Both the position numbers and the translations under genes were made by a program. From Terfezia claveryi (Eukaryota > Ascomycota > Pezizomycetes > Pezizales > Pezizaceae): 64,000 nt of DNA. The notes under the pieces are model-generated. The model searched no databases. It saw only the letters and a list, made by a program, of their open reading frames with translations, and was not told where the DNA came from. The stretch spans positions 85,391 to 149,390 of the forward strand of contig WHUX01000135.1 of the NCBI GenBank assembly GCA_015179025.1. Direction: 5' to 3'. Shown piece by piece: positions 37,778-50,836 of this stretch; the stretch's first letter is position 1, and each line of letters begins with the position of its first letter.

Positions 37778-38105
37778 TCTTCGGTTTCATATACAAATGG
37801 ATGGTCGGAAGGGGACGTGGTGGAGGTTAAAAGAGGAGGAAGTCCGGGAGACAGAGGGGTCGCGAAACCGTGGAACATCCATTCACGCTAGAATGGGCTG
37901 CCCTTTGCTGGCTGGTAGCACTAATGACATTTACGAATTCCTTTTACATATATTCTCATTTCACGAGTCCTGTTTTCTGGTACGGGCCTCAGTCAGGCCT
38001 CTCGGGGTCATCCGCCATAGGCGGTTAATGACAGCATGGAGGCCCCATCTCTTGGGCTTGTCTTGCTTTTTCTACGAATTCCCTTCCACACATGTATCTA
38101 TCTTT
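37778..38105 (+). mobile_element. Diverged copy of the 18.3 kb retroelement
   Basis: It aligns with 18484-18780: TACAARTGGATGGTYGGAAGG, then CATCCATTCAYGCTAGRATG, GGTAGCA, and the strongest block TCAGGCCTCTCGGGGTCATC to ATGACAGCAYGGRGGCCCC. SL1 is fully paired here (GGCCTC:GAGGCC, GTCAT:ATGAC, CCGCC:GGCGG with loop ATA). The poly(A) tail and the SL2/SL3 region are missing, so the copy is truncated at its 3' end or interrupted. Confidence 0.65.
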
Positions 38106-41100
38106 ACAACATATGTATTGAATATACTTACCAGAATATTGCTTCATAAACAAGTGCCTACGGACGAGCAAAGGTGCCGTCGAGTTCTATAGAACAAGAG
38201 TGTTCAAGAAAGGGGCCATGAGAATCAAGATACCTCAGAAAGTGCTTTTCTTTGCTACAGTGCCTGTTGGATGAGAAAGCCCGTAAGATAATTGTCGGTA
38301 CGATAATTGTCGATCTATGTGACCTGTAAAAAAATGTACCTTAAAATCCCCTTGTAAGCCACTGTCCAGCTTGTCGAGATAGCAAACTAGCATGAAGAGG
38401 GGACTGTGTATTTGAGTTCGTTCATCGAAGTGTCATTGTTGGAGTCTACGAGTTCCTGATTGCCTTTTAGCCGCTGGGCGTAATACTGCCGTTAAGTAGA
38501 ACGCTGAGCTGGACATCAAGGCCTTTGAGCCTCCTTGGCTCATTCCTCTCATTTTGATGGTATGGGGCCCAACTTGGATGTTGGTTATAGAGAAGGCTAG
38601 GAGAAATACACCTTCCAAGTACAGTACGGGGCAAGTCGACTTCTATCAATGGAACTGAAATTCAGTGGAAAATTAAGGCAGTACAGGGCATCAATGATAC
38701 ATTCTAGGTATGTCCTTTCTAACAGTGATAATGGCACCACAGACATATCAAACTTGTCATCCGATCTTACACTCAGAGAAATGCATGTAGACTTCACGAA
38801 TCTGAAAAGTGATAATTGGCCCTCTCATCAATCTCATGCTCGGAGGCTGTCTTGCTTTGAATGTGAGGTATGCTGTAGCATATTCGGAATTTACCATGAA
38901 AATGTTGACCACAACACATGCACTAGAACTTGTTAGCAAGGAAAGCAAGAAGTGACTTGAGGTACTGAAATCTGATAGCACTATTTTTGACCGTTACCAC
39001 ATTGGATGGTCGTATGCAATCAGAAAAGCGCCTTTCTGTGGACCAAAAAAGTACGACATGGACCACTTTAGATTCCGAAGTTGTGCAAACATGCTCAGGT
39101 CATTAGTGAACGGTGAGTTATTATTAGAGGAGTGGTTTGTAATGGAGCTTCCCACTCTCCTTGGAGATTGCAAATTGGAACCAATTGTTTACGCCAAAAG
39201 TATTTCCATTGGTGGAATGTCAGTCTTTAATCACGACCTGGAGAAAGCGATTCCAGAACTGATAATACACAATATTACACTTGCAGGAGGAAATCCAAGG
39301 GGCGTCAACAAGTGCCCACATTTAGAGACGACGTGATTTGCAAGCGCGGAATTTTGGAGGTGAGAATTCAGGGTAACATTATTCCCAGAGCCCCAGGCAT
39401 TTGCTTCCACATTCAACATCCAAGTCTAACGCCTTAACCCTTCCTTGGTTTGGTGATATAGTCTTCAATATGATGCACGGCGAGGAGATCATCGGCAAAG
39501 ACCAGGATAAATTTTTCTACAATCTCTCGAGATCACAATGTCTTTGACGGAGACTCATCATCCAGTGGATGGGCACATACTTCCATTCCGTTGTACTCAA
39601 AAACATGGTTGCTGGTTGAGACATGCCCCATCATACGCCAGAGCCACTCGGGGTTATTCTTTATTAAGTAGTCTCCCCATCTCACCAAACCTCTGCGGCT
39701 TTCCTTCGGTAAGTATAGGCCATCCACGAGTAGTCTTGGACAGCATGGAGCTTACCGTAAATGCGGATCTCGTAAGTCTATGGAAGATTTGTACAGTGCA
39801 ATTTGCGTTTTTGCCCTTCAATCGATTTTCTCAATAGCTTTTCAAACTTATCCGCTCTTCTCTGTTCAGACCTGGTTTCTTTATAGCTAATGATTTCAAA
39901 CAATACATCTGTTGGTGGAAGCCTAGAATTCACAAAATGGACACCCTTCAGGAGATATTCACTTCATCCCCCTTTTTTATGCATTCGATCGCACCGCTGT
40001 ATGTCTCAAAAAAAATAGTGGGTGCTTGGGCTAGCTATGTAAATTATGCAGATGTGAGTACTTTCCCCCACGCATTGCAACTATAGATAATTTCCAAAAA
40101 CAAATCAAATGTGCAGAATTGTATACGGTCCATTGTTTCTCGTTAAACAAGTCCATCACCCCGACCAGTAGCCATTGAGGAGCACCCACATCTACGCCAC
40201 TAACCTCGTGATCTAGGTACGAGAGATCTCGCGAGGGATTACTTTCATCTTTGAGAAATCTTAGATCTTTAAATTTGCAGTTTCCTGACTTGACTTTTTT
40301 CCTTCATTCTCCAGCTCTTTATTCTAGTAATTAAATACCTCTACCTTCTACTTCCGCAGTCCTCTCCACGGAGAACGTCCGATGACCTGAATGGCAAATC
40401 ATCGCTCCTTACCAGCTTACTGCTGCCCGATTGGGATTCGACTAGGTACCAGTTTGGGACCTTATGTATCCCGGATTGGCATAGTTTGATCACGTGTTGA
40501 ATTTAGTACCCCTCACTTTTAACATCGCATACCGGAATAATGGGGCTTTTTACTGGATATACTTTCATTGACAGCAAGTTTTCGGATATCAGGCCTCGTA
40601 GATTCTTGCGGAACAATATGTTTTTCAGGTAGGGAGTTGAAGTACGAATTTTATCAAATGCTTTATCTTATTTTACATATATGTTAGAATTCATTCCCAA
40701 ACTAGGAATCTAAAGTATTCCATAAATTCGAACAGCAAATCTATAGTTTTTTCGGGAGCAAATGCTGCATCCAGCAAACCCTGCGCCAGGGGGCTTAATA
40801 TAACCCCCTCCTCCCCACACACTCAATCCTGACACTCGTAACAACATTCATGAACCATCATCATGTGCCCCAAAAAAACTACTGGAGATATTCAATATCC
40901 GTGCTGTGTAGGAAGTGAGGGCTTGTAGCTTTTTGGAAAGGAAACGTTTACTGAAGGCCGGTACAACGAAAACCCTCATTACAAGGCCATACAAATCGGG
41001 AAAAAAAACATTCCATGGGATCACTGTATAGTGCTTAGCTAGAAAACGTTTCTAAACAAACTTCCCGGCCCCTGCATAGCATAGCATAGCATATATCTCC

Positions 41101-42176
41101 AACCAAACTATTTCTGGATTGGAGACTTTCTAGCCACCACCCAGATTAGCCAGCCATACACCCAATTACAACAAAACGTTCTTGCCAACCAAAAAAAAAG
41201 AACCTAATAATCCTATGTACGTAATTATAACCCTGCACCTTCCCTTACACGTCCAATCTTCAAATCAGGCACATTGAGGTCCTGCTGTACGTACATACAT
41301 CCAGGATTATGTACGTGCAAGGTTTGTCTCCACTTGCGTACCTTGTGTATGCATCATGTACGTTACGTTCCCCTCCTCTGAAACCTACCCTAGGCCCAGC
41401 CCAATCCCCAGTTGGAATGGGAATTCAAACTATGCTACCATTCTTCTATCCACCTCCAGTGAACCCGTTTTACTCTCAGCCCTCCCCCCCTTCCCTTGGG
41501 GATCAGCGAAATTGAACAAGAGTGGCATGAAAGGAACATCATCTTAGCTTCATTTCCTTCAAAGCAAATGATTACCAATAATTATGCCTTTTTCACATTT
41601 GAAGCTTCTTTTCTGTTCAACCTTATTTTTGCACTTTAAATTACGATTGGGTGATTGAAGATTGAAATCGTGTCAACTTCAAAATAACTCCCGTTATTTC
41701 CATAAGAGCTTTCCCCTGGGCTGCTTGCTTCCGATGATACAAAAACTGTTGAGTAAGCGTAGTATAGAGGTCCTACCACACGAGGAATGAGTTCATTCGC
41801 TTTCGTCTTACACGCTTCAGTTCCTGTTTGGACGGAGAGATACTGCATGCTCTCTTTCCAGACAGCTACATTAAAAATTAAAAAAAGGCCGGAGACAATA
41901 AGCACTAACGGAAGTATACCATGGTAATTTCGTCTATGCCTTTTATCGTAACATAAAACGAATGCAGCTAAAGTAAGGTGGCAAAACAAAAAAACCGCTC
42001 AACACCTACTGCCGAGAGAGCATTATAAAAAGCCAGCAAGCAAACACTCGGATGCAAAAAAATCCTCTCAATAGACTTCCAGAAACCCAAAGCCTAATCT
42101 CCCCGTCGATCACTCCCTACTACCTCCTATCCCCACCTCCTGACCAAAACCCACCACTACCATTCCTCCACTAGAC

Positions 42177-44877
42177 TCAATCCGAATCCTCAATTAAAAT
42201 TGGTGAATCCCCAGTCCCTCTTCCACCTCCGGTACCGGAGGCAGTCTCAACCCCGAACAAAGACGCCTCTTTCCCCGTTCCAGCCCCAGCAAATACAAAC
42301 GTCGCGGGGTTAGTTCCAAACCCGGAAATGCCAAATACTGGTTCTAGACTCGACCGTGAAACATGCGGCCCAGAGAACGTATTCTTCATAGCACCGATGC
42401 CGCGAATGGTACCAAAGCCTAAAGGACCCGCTGTGCCGAAATTGGCGGCTGGAATGTAATTTTCCGCATTCTTTACACTAGCAGGAGCTCCGGGGGTTCC
42501 GAATCGGTAAATAGGGGGGGCTTTGTCCGCCAGGGGGTTGAATTTCCAAGGCGCTGGTAAAGCGTCCGCCATCTCCTGGTCGGGTTCAGCACAATGATTA
42601 ACGGTTTCGCCGCTGCTATCCCCGAAATTTCCCATGACTGCATCATTGTCATTCACTCTATCCGTACTATCACCATCCAACACGATAACCGGGATATGAG
42701 CTTGATTCCTGAAAAGATTAGAACCGCCAAATCCTCCACCAAGGAACTCCCCCCTTGTCCGAATCTGCTTCCTAGTGTGCTCCTCACCACATTCCCCAGC
42801 TGCGTTGACAAACTTCACCGCAGCATTAATATCTCCTCCGGTGCTTAACACCCCACAGTCAGCCAAATGGTGATTTCCAAACAAATCTTGTACTTTCGAT
42901 AGCGAATTCTCAACTTCCTTCCCCTTCCCCTTCCAAGCTGATCTAGAAGGCAGACTCTCCTCTCCAGCTTCCATTTCCTGCCTATCTCTTTTACCTGCAC
43001 CAACGGCCGTCAACCTATGAAGTAGTTCTTTGAACCCACTTAGCATCGGCGCGTTCACATCCAAAGCTCTTCCCTGTTTAACCTGTTGAGTTTTTTTCCT
43101 TATCTTTTTCTCCAGCTCCTTTCTAAGCTGCTGGTGCGCGGCGTTCTCCATTGCCCCTGGGCCAAGCTCTGTAGGCTCGATTTCTTGAAGGTGCTGAATC
43201 TGTTGTTGCAATATCTTCAAATTCTGTTGATCGCCAATGTCTCCTTGACCCTTGTCAATCTTTTTCTGGGCCGCTTTCATTCTGGTTTCTAAACTTGAGA
43301 TAAGAACGCCACGAGCATTTGCTTGAGGCTTTGAAGGTTTACAGCGCGGATAGGGCTCCAAACGTGTTTTCTTGGGAGCACGTCGTAATTTTAGCAACTT
43401 CCTTAGCCAAGACTAATTGTTGTATGAGACTCACCTGTGGTTTGCTACCAGCCTTTATATGAGCTGAAGAAGGACCAGGTTCTGGTGCAGCACGACGCAG
43501 ATTCAGCACACCAAGAACCGGGCCACGTTCGTGCACAGAACTTCTAGCAGGACCAGCTCCAGATCCACCTTCCGAGGGACCATTGATAACCCTTGCTGGA
43601 GTGGCTCTAATTGCCTGAGACCGCGTCATAGGGCCACGGCGTATTGGCCCTGGGATACTGGGAGTAGCTGCATCCTTGGAAACACTATCACCAACCTTCT
43701 CCGAAAGCACTCCACCCTGCACCAAACCAGAGACAATATCCTGAAGGAAATCCTGTACCACATCCCTAGTAATTGCCAGTGGGTTGTTAGATAGCTCCTC
43801 ACAGATATGTATCAATTGCGAGAGTGCATTTTTGCACTCATCCAACTGCTTCTTTTGAGAATCAATTTTGCTCTGTTTTATCGAAAGCTCAACGGTGTAG
43901 AGGAGCAGGTCGGTGACATGCGGCTCGGGCCTAGGCTGACTTGGGGGGGGGGCCATTTCGCGAGTATACCTAAGGCCATGGTTCTTGTGAGAAAGTAGGG
44001 GTTGTTGGTTAAGATCTGATGTGTGGCCTGGATGCTGCGGCGAATCCTTTGGACGCAGTTCCGGTACAGGCGCCAGCGGGCGATAAGATCGGAACATAGA
44101 TTTTGTCGGCGGATTCCGTAATGGTTGAGAGAATACTGATGGGCCTGGGTACTGCCCTGTTAGTGGGGCTTTTCCCGTACGCTGACCAGAGCCTGAAGAG
44201 ATGGGTTCATTGCTTGAAGTCAGATTAATTTCAACCCCGGGCACAGAGAAAAATGGGATAGCAGACGTCTGAGAATGTTCGACTGTTGTTCCTTTCTCCA
44301 GCTTGTCGACCCAAACCTGGACTTTTGGGGCCACCTCCATTACCGTATCGATATCCTCGCAGCCGATTTTGTTTCTATCTTGACGTGACGATCTTGGCCT
44401 CTTTCGTTTTGAGCTATAGCTGCTACTTGAGTCCCACGGTGAGCAAGGTTTGTTCTTCATCGTTGTGGATACTGCATCAATGAAATTCATCCCCTCGAGC
44501 GTCAAGTTAACCTCATCTAATGATTTCAAGTCCAACAACAAGCAGAGTAGTGCCTCCAAATCACGTCCCATAGTTTGTTCTGGCGCCATGCCTTGCCCAC
44601 CTCCTCTGCTTGGATCAGCAAGGTAATATAACACAGTGTCTCGAGCATTTCCCACTTTCAATTCGTGAACCGTCTCGTTCCCGAGCTGAATATAACTGGG
44701 AAGAACAACGCCTCCAAGAAGCTCATGGTCAGATGGACGTAAAATGCGTCGAAGGGAATTGATTGTGCAGTGAGAGTTGACTTGAGCAAGAAAGCACTCA
44801 AGTTCTCTAGTGCATGCATTATCGAAGAGACGGCGATAGATCTTATTTGAGGCGGGAGGGGATCTACGCTTCCACAT
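42177..44877 (-). CDS. Large protein of unknown function with coiled coils, FG dipeptides and SUMO-interaction-like motifs
   Basis: I do not recognise the family. Exon 1 (44877 to 43435, 481 codons) begins MWKRRSPPASNKIYRR and has an N-terminal conserved-looking region (LECFLAQVNSHCTINSLRRI), a disordered middle, then a helical coil (ELSIKQSKIDSQKKQLDECK). The intron is 43434-43371 (perfect GTGAGT donor; CCCAAG acceptor; 64 nt). It is phase 0 and joins KAGSKPQ to KTRLEPYPR. Exon 2 ends at 42177 and gives a total of 878 residues. It has a long coiled coil (about 502-580), the hydrophobic-acidic motif IPVIVLDGD (707-715), a stretch with FG dipeptides (RFGTP, NFGTAG, GFGTI, VFGISGFG, LFGVE; about 771-853) and the last residues SPILIEDSD. 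Both VIVLDGD and ILIEDSD fit the SUMO-interacting motif. FG-rich segments suggest a nuclear-pore or condensate role, but only by composition. I chose ATG 44877 because upstream codons in frame start at GTG. Confidence 0.7.
43371..43434 (-). other. Predicted intron in the 42.2-44.9 kb gene
   Basis: It is 64 nt long, with a consensus GTGAGT donor and a CCCAAG acceptor. It contains the in-frame stop that otherwise ends the upstream exon at 43339, and splicing keeps phase 0 on both sides. Confidence 0.7.
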
Positions 44878-45901
44878 GACGTTCTCATGGCCCAAAAACA
44901 CGAACCCCTATCTCGAGCGATCACCTCAAAACAGAGGAACTCCTTGTTAGCTTGATACATCCTCATATTAAGAAATTGAATTGCCACATAAGAATGAAAT
45001 TGTAAGCTTTCAGAATGGTAGAGTTGTGTGCGGCGCAGGGTCATATATGCTATCCTGCTGAGAAAGCAGCCGGCGAATGTGAGCTCATGCAAGCCATCAG
45101 CAGCAGTCAGCAGGTGTGCTTCAGACTAGCTCAGCCCTATGAAAATCCACCGACATTACCACCCCAACATTGCGTGCCAGTCCCAAACAAGCATACCGGC
45201 GCGCAAGGTGCATGCATGAAGAGCACCTTGGCCCACGCAGGATTGGGTCATTCCCTCGTATTGGAGCTTGTCAAGTAGCTAGGCATGTATACAGGCGTCA
45301 TCAGCTGCTAGTAACTACTAATAGTTATTAGTTGCGAATAAGCCCGTGCGAATAGACAGTGGGGCTCAAAATGCAACACAACTGTTTTTGACGCAATCCT
45401 GGCCACGTTGGTGGAAGCAGAATAGGATCTGCTGTCAACGCACAAAAACAGGATGCAGTGATGCACAAGCACAGACGGGGGGGCAGGAGGCAGACCAGTG
45501 GCAGACCCGCAGATCAAGCCTTGCTAACATCCAGTCTGCAACATAAGTTGCAGGCCAAGGGTTTGAAGCTGATGCTGCTGGAAAGCCACCACACGCCCTA
45601 CTAGCAGCCCAGCATTCCGGTTCTTGGGCCAGCCCTATAAACATAGAGGCGATATGGTACCGAAACAGTCCGCAATGTGAGAGCCAATCTTGCTTCAGCC
45701 GGGAGATCGGATACATGCCTGGTCAAAACCTACCCTCTCAAACCCGCCCCGTGGAAATGTGCATGTAAAAAATGACACCTGCATAAGCCCCCGCCACCGT
45801 CATATTACGCCACCACCGCACTAAAACTCTACCGAGGTTGGACGTCCTCCTCCGCGAAGTACCGTGGGGTATAAGGGTCATGTGACAAAGGGCTCACTCA
45901 C

Positions 45902-46099
45902 CGCTCTCAAAATTTCTCTTCTCCAGCACGAAAACTGAAAGGCGACTGCGTTGCTCACCAGCTCCGTACCAATCGGGAAATGCACTGTAGCGACGACGGC
46001 ATTGGTAGTCGACATGTTTTTGTCCTTGTCGATGTCGCTCATGTTGCCAACTGGGTTCGATGACCCGGCAGTTGGTGGTTCCGACGGCATCTTCCGCAT
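45902..46099 (-). CDS. Possible small gene or first exon (hypothetical, low support)
   Basis: The frame reads MRKMPSEPPTAGSSNPVGNM, SDIDKDKNMSTTNAVVATVH, FPIGTELVSNAVAFQFSCWR, then REILRA, followed directly by a GTGAGT donor at 45901. A CTTATGCAG acceptor at 45779 would give a short second exon (VSFFTCTFPRGGFE...) ending about 28 codons later. No family is recognised and no signal peptide is seen. The evidence is only the open frame and the good donor site, so this may be a spurious exon. Confidence 0.28.
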
Positions 46100-49000
46100 G
46101 GATGTTCGTATAGCACTAGCTGGAACCTGATGTTGTTGACAGCTTCGTGTATTATTGGGTTGAATGCACGTAACAAGGGAGGAGCATGTGTGATGCGATG
46201 CTAAGCTGAGGTTAGGATGTATGAAGTGAAGTTGAGATAGAGTTGTTATAGGTACCCTAGACGTTAATGATCAGGCAAGCGAAACGACTAATGTTACGCG
46301 AGGTGTCAGCCACCCGCCGCCACACCCAATTCATGCACGTATTAGCACTTCAACAATATCTCCTGATTTCGAGACCAGATAACTAGGCACTTTAAAGAAT
46401 TTTGCCAGCGCATAATTCTCCCTAAATGTATAGAAGCTATTTGACAAGTATGGGGGGAAAAGAAAATAAAGATATTTAGGTGAATAAGCTAGAGCTAAGG
46501 ACTACTGACCTCGTGACGTCTCGAATAGACCAGGTACCCCAGTAATAGAGAATGATACACCGTAAAAATTTGCCGTTTGTCAGTAAGACTGCACTCTTAA
46601 CGGTTCCGGCGTTTCGGACGGATGAAAATACAGTCTTATTCAAATATACAGTCCAATATACAAGGTATAAAGCTAATCTATGAATCTCCCCTCTCCAAGA
46701 TAGTTCGAGCTTAGATTGGAGGGCCCTGCACCCATTGTCGATCTTGGATATTGAGGTACATCCTCCTCAGATCCCTCAATACTCAGACGTATTTCACGGG
46801 AGTGGTCGCGCCAACCAGACTAGCTGTAATCCCACATTTGCAACGTTATTTTACCGTGATTTAAGGCCACGCGCTGTTGCATTTCACACACAAACTTATA
46901 AACAGTACCTTCCCCGGATTCTGACTGCCTAGGGTATTTATATTCGGATCCTGATTTGGACAGTGATACAGTTACTTGCGAATTTCTACTGTATTATGAT
47001 ATTAAATATACACATAAAGGGAGATCAGGCAACGAGGAACAAATAAACATGAAGCCAATGCGCCTTGGATATAGCATATCAGCCAGAAGTCAGCCGAAAC
47101 AGGTAGCAGTATTCAAAATTAAGGCAGACAAATTAGGGGCCCATGGTCAATACTATTTAAAGTCAGACCCGGGGATATGCATTTGAACTATTGACGAATC
47201 AGATGCTAAGACTACATGGTCAATTAAAATCGCAGGTAAAAAAATACAGTTTCACAATAAATACCGAACCAGGAGGTATATTGGCAACACACTGGTGATA
47301 GATTCATTGGTATGTACGCTTCTTCAGACCTGCCCCTCCCAAATTCTTCTAAACCAACGGCAAATTTAACGGATCTAGTACTCTGCATTCTCAAAATTAT
47401 AAACTATTAGGTAGGTTGCCCACATGAGACCTGTTCTCGTGCCAATAACTAATGCCTCTTCAGCCTGATTGGCGTGGCCTGCCACATTGATTTCCACCCA
47501 CCCCTACTCTGTTGCAGCCATAATAGCGGGATAGCCATTTTGAATACCATTATCACTGAAGGTATTACCACGCAAGAGTTAGTTGCTACCAATTTCCCCC
47601 TCCGCGCACTGATTTACCCTCCATGGAAGGCGGCTTATGTGCCTCTAATTTGAGTCTCCTAAGTAAGGTACGGTCAGAATCCCACATTGCCATTATCCGA
47701 GAACCAACTATTCGACGCAAGGATAAAATGCTGATCGTGATAGTCGAGAAGCATAACCTCTACTTACTTTTTGTAGCCAAAAATGTCCATGTCTCTAAAT
47801 TAGAGGAGGCCCAGCGATGAATCGCATTTTCATGCCTAGATCGACCCAAACTGTGCTAGGCGGCTTCACCGTGACGTTCGCGATTGCGGTCTTTACATAA
47901 TACATAAAGTAATGAACGCAAACAAGGCTAGAGATTATTATCTACACCAGATTAGCAAAAAAATCAAGGTTGAAATCAAATTCCCATCCTAGTGCGAGCC
48001 TGTGAGGTGCATAGTGGAGAGTCAGACAAGGAACCTGTAGAATCTTAGATGTTTTCAGGGTGGTGTGGTGTTTGAAGCTGGAATTTTGAGGTGTATAGGA
48101 ACAGGTAGCTGCCGAACAAAATGATCGAGCGCTACTAAGTGGGTGGTATTCCCGAACGGTGAAGAAAACATGACTTTATCATTCGTTCCCAATTACCTAT
48201 ATTAACGAGGAGAAAGATGATTCTGCAGGCAAGGGTGAAGAAATAGGCTAATGTGAAGGTGTGTGGGGACAGCTACATACCTGGGCAACGAATGACGGAT
48301 GCTGTATGAGCAAATAGGAACAGGGGTGAGCTAAAGTACTTGCTCCAGTGTGGGACCAGGTGTCAAGCAAGGTATGCGTTGACCAACAAGTAGGAAGCTG
48401 ACTGCATGGCGGGAAGATGGAATGACAAGCTGGCAAGGCCCAGCGTGAGCCGACGTTGACATGTCGAGAAACAGTCTCACACCTTTTGCTCCCCTGAACC
48501 TCAAGTTATTTGTGCAGCGAGGAGAGACAAGCAAAGGGCATGCATAGACCCGCATATCACATCCGCCCATGAAAAACCCCATGTATATAAATAGGCCCTA
48601 TGGGGCCTAGCCATAAGACGCCTTAGTTTTGAGAAAGACCAAATGAATTGTATATCTATATGTCCTATTGTTAGCAACAAGGACTCACATAGATATGTGA
48701 CATGTGACCTCCGTTCAGACCAGATCAAAACCCCTGAACACTCAGGGAGTTCACGATAAGCCAACACACCTGTTGTCGATTTTTCACTAATCAATGGGAG
48801 TGTTTGTGAGGAGGTGGGTGTGGCAACAGAAAATGAAAGAGGGACTTAAAGAGTCCAGATCTTTTGAAAGATTGGCGCAGTGTGTGCCAACCATGTCCCC
48901 ACACCTTGAAGCCATGGCGGGCCCCTCCTACCTGATAGGATCGTAAAAACATAAGGTATTAATTGAATCCATGCTCTTTGGCATACCATGTCACATACTG

Positions 49001-49515
49001 ACCTGAGCAGTTGTGGCCTCGGGCGAGTTTGAGACAGGAATGCAGTGTACACTAGAAGCTGTCGTCAATCTATGTATGGGCATGTAGGCAACCAGTGTGT
49101 GCCCGTAGGTGCTCTTTGGCATACTTGAAGCCCAAATCCTCCTGAACGCTCTGGGGCCGGCTGAAGTTCTGTAAAGGGGCGTGACATAAGTAACATTCTT
49201 GGTAACTTTTGAACCCCTTTGCCGAAACACCTGAAGTGGCAGAGACTTGCAGGCAACGTGAACGACCATGCAGGAAGTACTAATGTTTCATGAGGGCCGA
49301 GACTTATCAGGACTTTTGATTGTGAATTGGGCTTTCTACTTGGAGGATCGGGTGTGGTGCTTAATGCGCCTCAATGGCTCATGAGCCAAGGTTGCACAAG
49401 CGAATGTACTAGTCTATTTTACGACTAGTCCCAAGAGCACAGCTTCGTGCAGTAACAACTATTTTTTTCTCCCCCCATAATTATGGATTTGGAGGTGTCG
49501 ATTTCTAATCTTCTG

Positions 49516-49527
49516 GTGCAACCAGAC
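49516..49527 (-). repeat. Transposon-end-like motif GTCTGGTTGCAC (minus strand)
   Basis: Plus-strand GTGCAACCAGAC matches one arm of the fold-back at 63960-64000 over 12 bases. No matching opposite end at a sensible distance was found. Confidence 0.5.
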
Positions 49528-50598
49528 CATTTTCTGGCCAGACCATGCGAGTCCATTACCCTGCTTGGAGATTGCTCCGTGTGATGACGAAATCAGGTAT
49601 TATGTTCGCAAATCGCTTCCTCCATATAGTGTTTTAGACCGACCTTCTCCAATATTCTTGCCGGATCATATACTAAAAGGCCATATCGATACTTCGTTGG
49701 TAGCGGCTATGAGTGGCAAATTTTCTTGGTACTTAACGGCCCTAGGGGACTCATGAGCGTGAGGACCAAATTGAAGTAGAAACGTTGCCGGATGTCTGGC
49801 GCCGGATCGAAGCCTCAATTGTGGAAGAGTTGCCGGAAGATTTCCGATCATTCATGGGTTGTTCTAGCCTTAGCTCAAAAAGGATCACTCTTCTGGGATG
49901 AAAGGGCTAATCGGGGATGGTGAGACGCACAGTTGGAGATCTCCGAAAATCACTGCTCAGACTCAGCTGAGAACCATGCAAAAGCCCCAACACCAACACC
50001 CCCAGCATGAGTGTGCTCCCTAGCAGGAACTTCTGCTAGTCTCTAATTATTTATTTTTGCCACCTTGACTTGCGAGCTGAAATTAGCGAGAAATGCACCT
50101 ATATCTCATTGGCTGCGTTGAAGAGCGACCAATAACAGCCAATTCTCGATGCTCGATCTGAAAAACACATGCATAATTTAAAGGGTATGTGTTACAGGAA
50201 ACAGTAGATTGAGCAACTACAACTTGAGTAGCAGAAAACTTCGAGAAATGAGCCTTTGTGGTGATATAGGGGTATGAAGTTCTCCCCATAGAGCCAGCAA
50301 TTGCACATGACGCGGATTGAAGCGACCCAATCGTAGATGTCCTTTCTACAGGGTTTTGCCCAGGTGATATGTTGTGCCTCCACTAGGCGCAATGATGATA
50401 TAAATGTTGTGTACCGGTATTCCAGTGGCAGTTGAGGAAGTACCTATCGCATCACCGCATCTTCCCCACATCGTCTCGCCGATCAAGCCCCGAAGAACTT
50501 AGGTAGGTAACAACTTAAGTAGTTAGTCCGCACCCACTGACCTACTCTAGACAATTGACCGTTACAAGTTGTATATCAAACATATCTAGGTGGGCTAT

Positions 50599-50610
50599 TC
50601 TGGTTGCACG
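50599..50610 (+). repeat. Transposon-end-like motif TCTGGTTGCACG
   Basis: It matches the fold-back arm at 63961-63972 over 12 bases, lacks the leading TAG, and is followed by GCC in place of ACC. It lies 222 bp before the stronger copy at 50821. Confidence 0.5.
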
Positions 50611-50820
50611 GCCATGTGTGCTAAAGTAGGAAAGAACTAAAAAAACCGTTTTTTTTTTCCTGCTTCCAACCATAGTTGCATTGACACTGCCCGCAGCACA
50701 GGCAACAGACTAAGCTCAATAGGTATTATTTGCTGATTCAAAATCGGAGCTGAGACAGAACTAGAGCAGGTAGTTCCGGTCTTCAGAAAAGCAAAACCGC
50801 TCTAGTCTAACTAGGATCCC

Positions 50821-50836
50821 TAGTCTGGTTGCACGA
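50821..50836 (+). repeat. Transposon-end-like motif TAGTCTGGTTGCACGA
   Basis: It is identical over 16 bases to the left arm of the right-edge fold-back (63958-63973). The TA at the start would fit a TA target. A small palindrome (ACTAGG ATC CCTAGT) overlaps its outer edge. The opposite end of an element is not seen nearby. Confidence 0.6.

Larger units (their letters stand above)
36459..42176. other. Gene-poor spacer with tandem repeats and a retroelement copy
   Basis: It includes a degenerate tandem block (37287-37470), a relative of the 18.3 kb retroelement (37778-38105), and several open frames between 38649 and 39336 and at 41636-41989 (one with a hydrophobic stretch) that lack family features, so I do not call them genes. 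GCATA units repeat at 41075-41092. Confidence 0.5.

Noticed and set aside
38649..39336. Two open frames on the plus strand considered as exons of one gene
   Set aside because: No in-frame splice junction or domain links them, and the intervening sequence has stops in all useful frames.
41636..41989. Minus-strand frame with a hydrophobic stretch (ILPLVLIVSGLFLIF)
   Set aside because: It has no upstream ATG or credible first exon. One hydrophobic run in AT-rich DNA is weak evidence of a membrane protein.
46956..47186. Frame ending GQYYLKSDPGICI considered as a transposon polyprotein fragment
   Set aside because: No recognisable motif, and the sequence after the stop does not continue in any frame.
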